From positions 1 through 18,991 of the forward strand of contig JAFISE010000336.1 of the NCBI GenBank assembly GCA_022560025.1: DNA of 18,991 nt, written 5' to 3'. Position numbers and translations under genes: made by a program. The DNA comes from Stagonosporopsis chrysanthemi (lineage: Eukaryota > Ascomycota > Dothideomycetes > Pleosporales > Didymellaceae). Positions within the stretch are counted from its first letter, which is position 1. Each line of letters starts with the position of its first letter. The notes below the pieces were generated by a model, which worked only from the letters and a program-made list of their open reading frames with translations, did no database searches and was not told where the DNA came from. This document shows positions 18,320 through 18,991 of this stretch, piece by piece.

Positions 18320-18647
18320 ATTGATAGTCGAGATACCTCTGTACATTACCTCCATTCCTCCGTTCATACCCCGAAGTGCGCGTAATTTGAATAGTTTCTC
18401 TTCTTCCGTTACACAACCGCAATCCGAGTACAGTAGTGCACGATTGTCGCCGCTTTGCGAGGGACACTGCTTGCTATCCACAAGCACTACACCACACCAC
18501 ACAACCACACAACCACACACGCCCCTCTCTTTGACCTTACACAAACCCAAACACACACCACTACCCATAAACCACCGCAATGGCTCCCTCCAACCCACCA
18601 CTCCCCTCTTCTCATCCCGCCAGCCCACAAGCAGCACCACACAAGCC
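18320..18647. other. spacer with CA/pyrimidine-rich leader
   Basis: 3'UTR side of the aldehyde dehydrogenase gene, then a CACA/ACCACA-rich, G-poor stretch (about 18480-18600). Such stretches commonly precede fungal start codons. An ATG at 18580 opens a 90-codon frame with random-looking composition; it may be an upstream frame and is not annotated as a gene. Confidence 0.45.
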
Positions 18648-18991
18648 ATGTCTGGCAGGAACCACTCCCACCACTTCGCCGCCGGCTCGAGAAGCACGCA
18701 TAACCACTTCTATGTTACTCCCTCCCACCGCTCTCGATCCTCGCGCCCAAAACACCGTCACCGCAGTCCGTCGCCCGCACGGCTGCTTGCGCCGCGGAGT
18801 CCGCACCCGCTGTGGAGGACTCCGCGGCGGGCAATCTGCGCGCGGGGTGTAGTCGGAGTGGCTGGGGGAGGGGAGGGGCATGATACCCGCGACGAAGAAG
18901 AAGAAGAAGAAGAAGAAGAAGAAGAAGAAGAAGAAGAAGAAGAAGAAGAAGAAGAAGAAGAAGAAGAAGAAGAAGAAGAAGAAGAAGAAGA
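18648..18991 (+). CDS. probable 5' fragment of an Arg/Ser/His-rich protein entering poly-Glu (partial)
   Basis: The frame opens at ATG 18648 and stays open to the window end, 114 codons. Residues 1-50 are rich in His, Ser and Arg (MSGRNHSHHF, HRSRSSRPKHRHRSPSPAR), like low-complexity N-termini of fungal nuclear proteins. From residue 83 the GAA microsatellite is read as an uninterrupted Glu run to the edge. Between about 50 and 82 the composition changes (Leu/Pro/Trp, then Gly-rich) and another frame reads more like an acidic linker, so a frameshift, an unseen intron or simple low complexity is possible. Product unknown. An alternative ATG at 18580 is in a different frame. Confidence 0.4.
   Translation, partial: MSGRNHSHHFAAGSRSTHNHFYVTPSHRSRSSRPKHRHRSPSPARLLAPRSPHPLWRTPRRAICARGVVGVAGGGEGHDTRDEEEEEEEEEEEEEEEEEEEEEEEEEEEEEEEE
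18894..18991. repeat. trinucleotide microsatellite (GAA)32 running off the window end
   Basis: Perfect GAA repeats from 18894 to the last base, 32 full copies plus two bases. The true length is unknown because the sequence stops inside it. In the frame from 18648 it encodes Glu. Purine-pyrimidine asymmetric repeats of this kind can form triplex DNA and often break assemblies. Confidence 0.95.

Noticed and set aside
18580..18852. 90-codon plus-strand frame beginning at 18580
   Set aside because: Good start context but Pro/Thr-rich then Arg/Gly-rich random-like sequence ending before the GAA repeat; perhaps an upstream frame, not a gene.
1..18991. tRNA, rRNA, CRISPR array, transposase or LTR pair
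   Set aside because: None recognised on either strand by eye; a tRNAscan or repeat-library search was not possible here and would be decisive.

Overview
This window looks like nuclear DNA of a filamentous ascomycete. The genes are compact and cut by short introns of about 44-105 bp with GT-AG (once GC-AG) borders and CTRAC-type branch points. All recognisable products are fungal-type proteins. A dothideomycete is my best guess from general protein resemblance, not something the sequence proves. I see no rRNA, tRNA, CRISPR or intact transposon. Both ends lie inside open genes, and the right end stops inside a GAA microsatellite, so the window may be a short assembly contig.

Layout: (1) 1-686, minus, 5' part of a C2-domain Inn1/Fic1-like cytokinesis protein. 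(2) 687-2918, a 2.2 kb gene-free stretch holding a cluster of short tandem repeats. (3) 2919-4469, minus, a secreted C69-family dipeptidase homologue with Ser in place of the usual Cys nucleophile. (4) 4470-5273, a divergent promoter. (5) 5274-6509, plus, an S58/DmpA-type autoprocessing aminopeptidase. (6) 6510-8581, a 2.1 kb gene-free stretch. (7) 8582-11152, plus, a six-exon regulator joining SAM, HMG-box and fungal transcription-factor regions. (8) 11153-12896, gene-free. (9) 12897-14000, plus, a three-exon protein of unknown function. (10) 14001-14725, a convergent spacer. (11) 14726-15671, minus, a three-exon short-chain dehydrogenase (SDR). (12) 15672-16617, a divergent promoter. (13) 16618-18319, plus, a three-exon class-3 fatty aldehyde dehydrogenase. 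(14) 18648-18991, plus, a probable 5' gene fragment running into poly-Glu.

Two divergent pairs stand out. The C69/S58 pair places two peptidases of self-maturing N-terminal-nucleophile type around one 0.8 kb promoter. The SDR/aldehyde dehydrogenase pair is the most interesting. Both spliced proteins end in Ala-Lys-Leu, a canonical peroxisomal PTS1 signal. Each gene has a CCGAGG/CCTCGG motif (the FarA/FarB fatty-acid-response core known from Aspergillus) about 110-140 bp upstream of its start. The last intron of the dehydrogenase interrupts its C-terminal membrane segment, so retention would remove half the anchor and the AKL. I infer a co-regulated peroxisomal lipid-aldehyde module with possible splice-controlled targeting, recalling the two C-termini of mammalian ALDH3A2.
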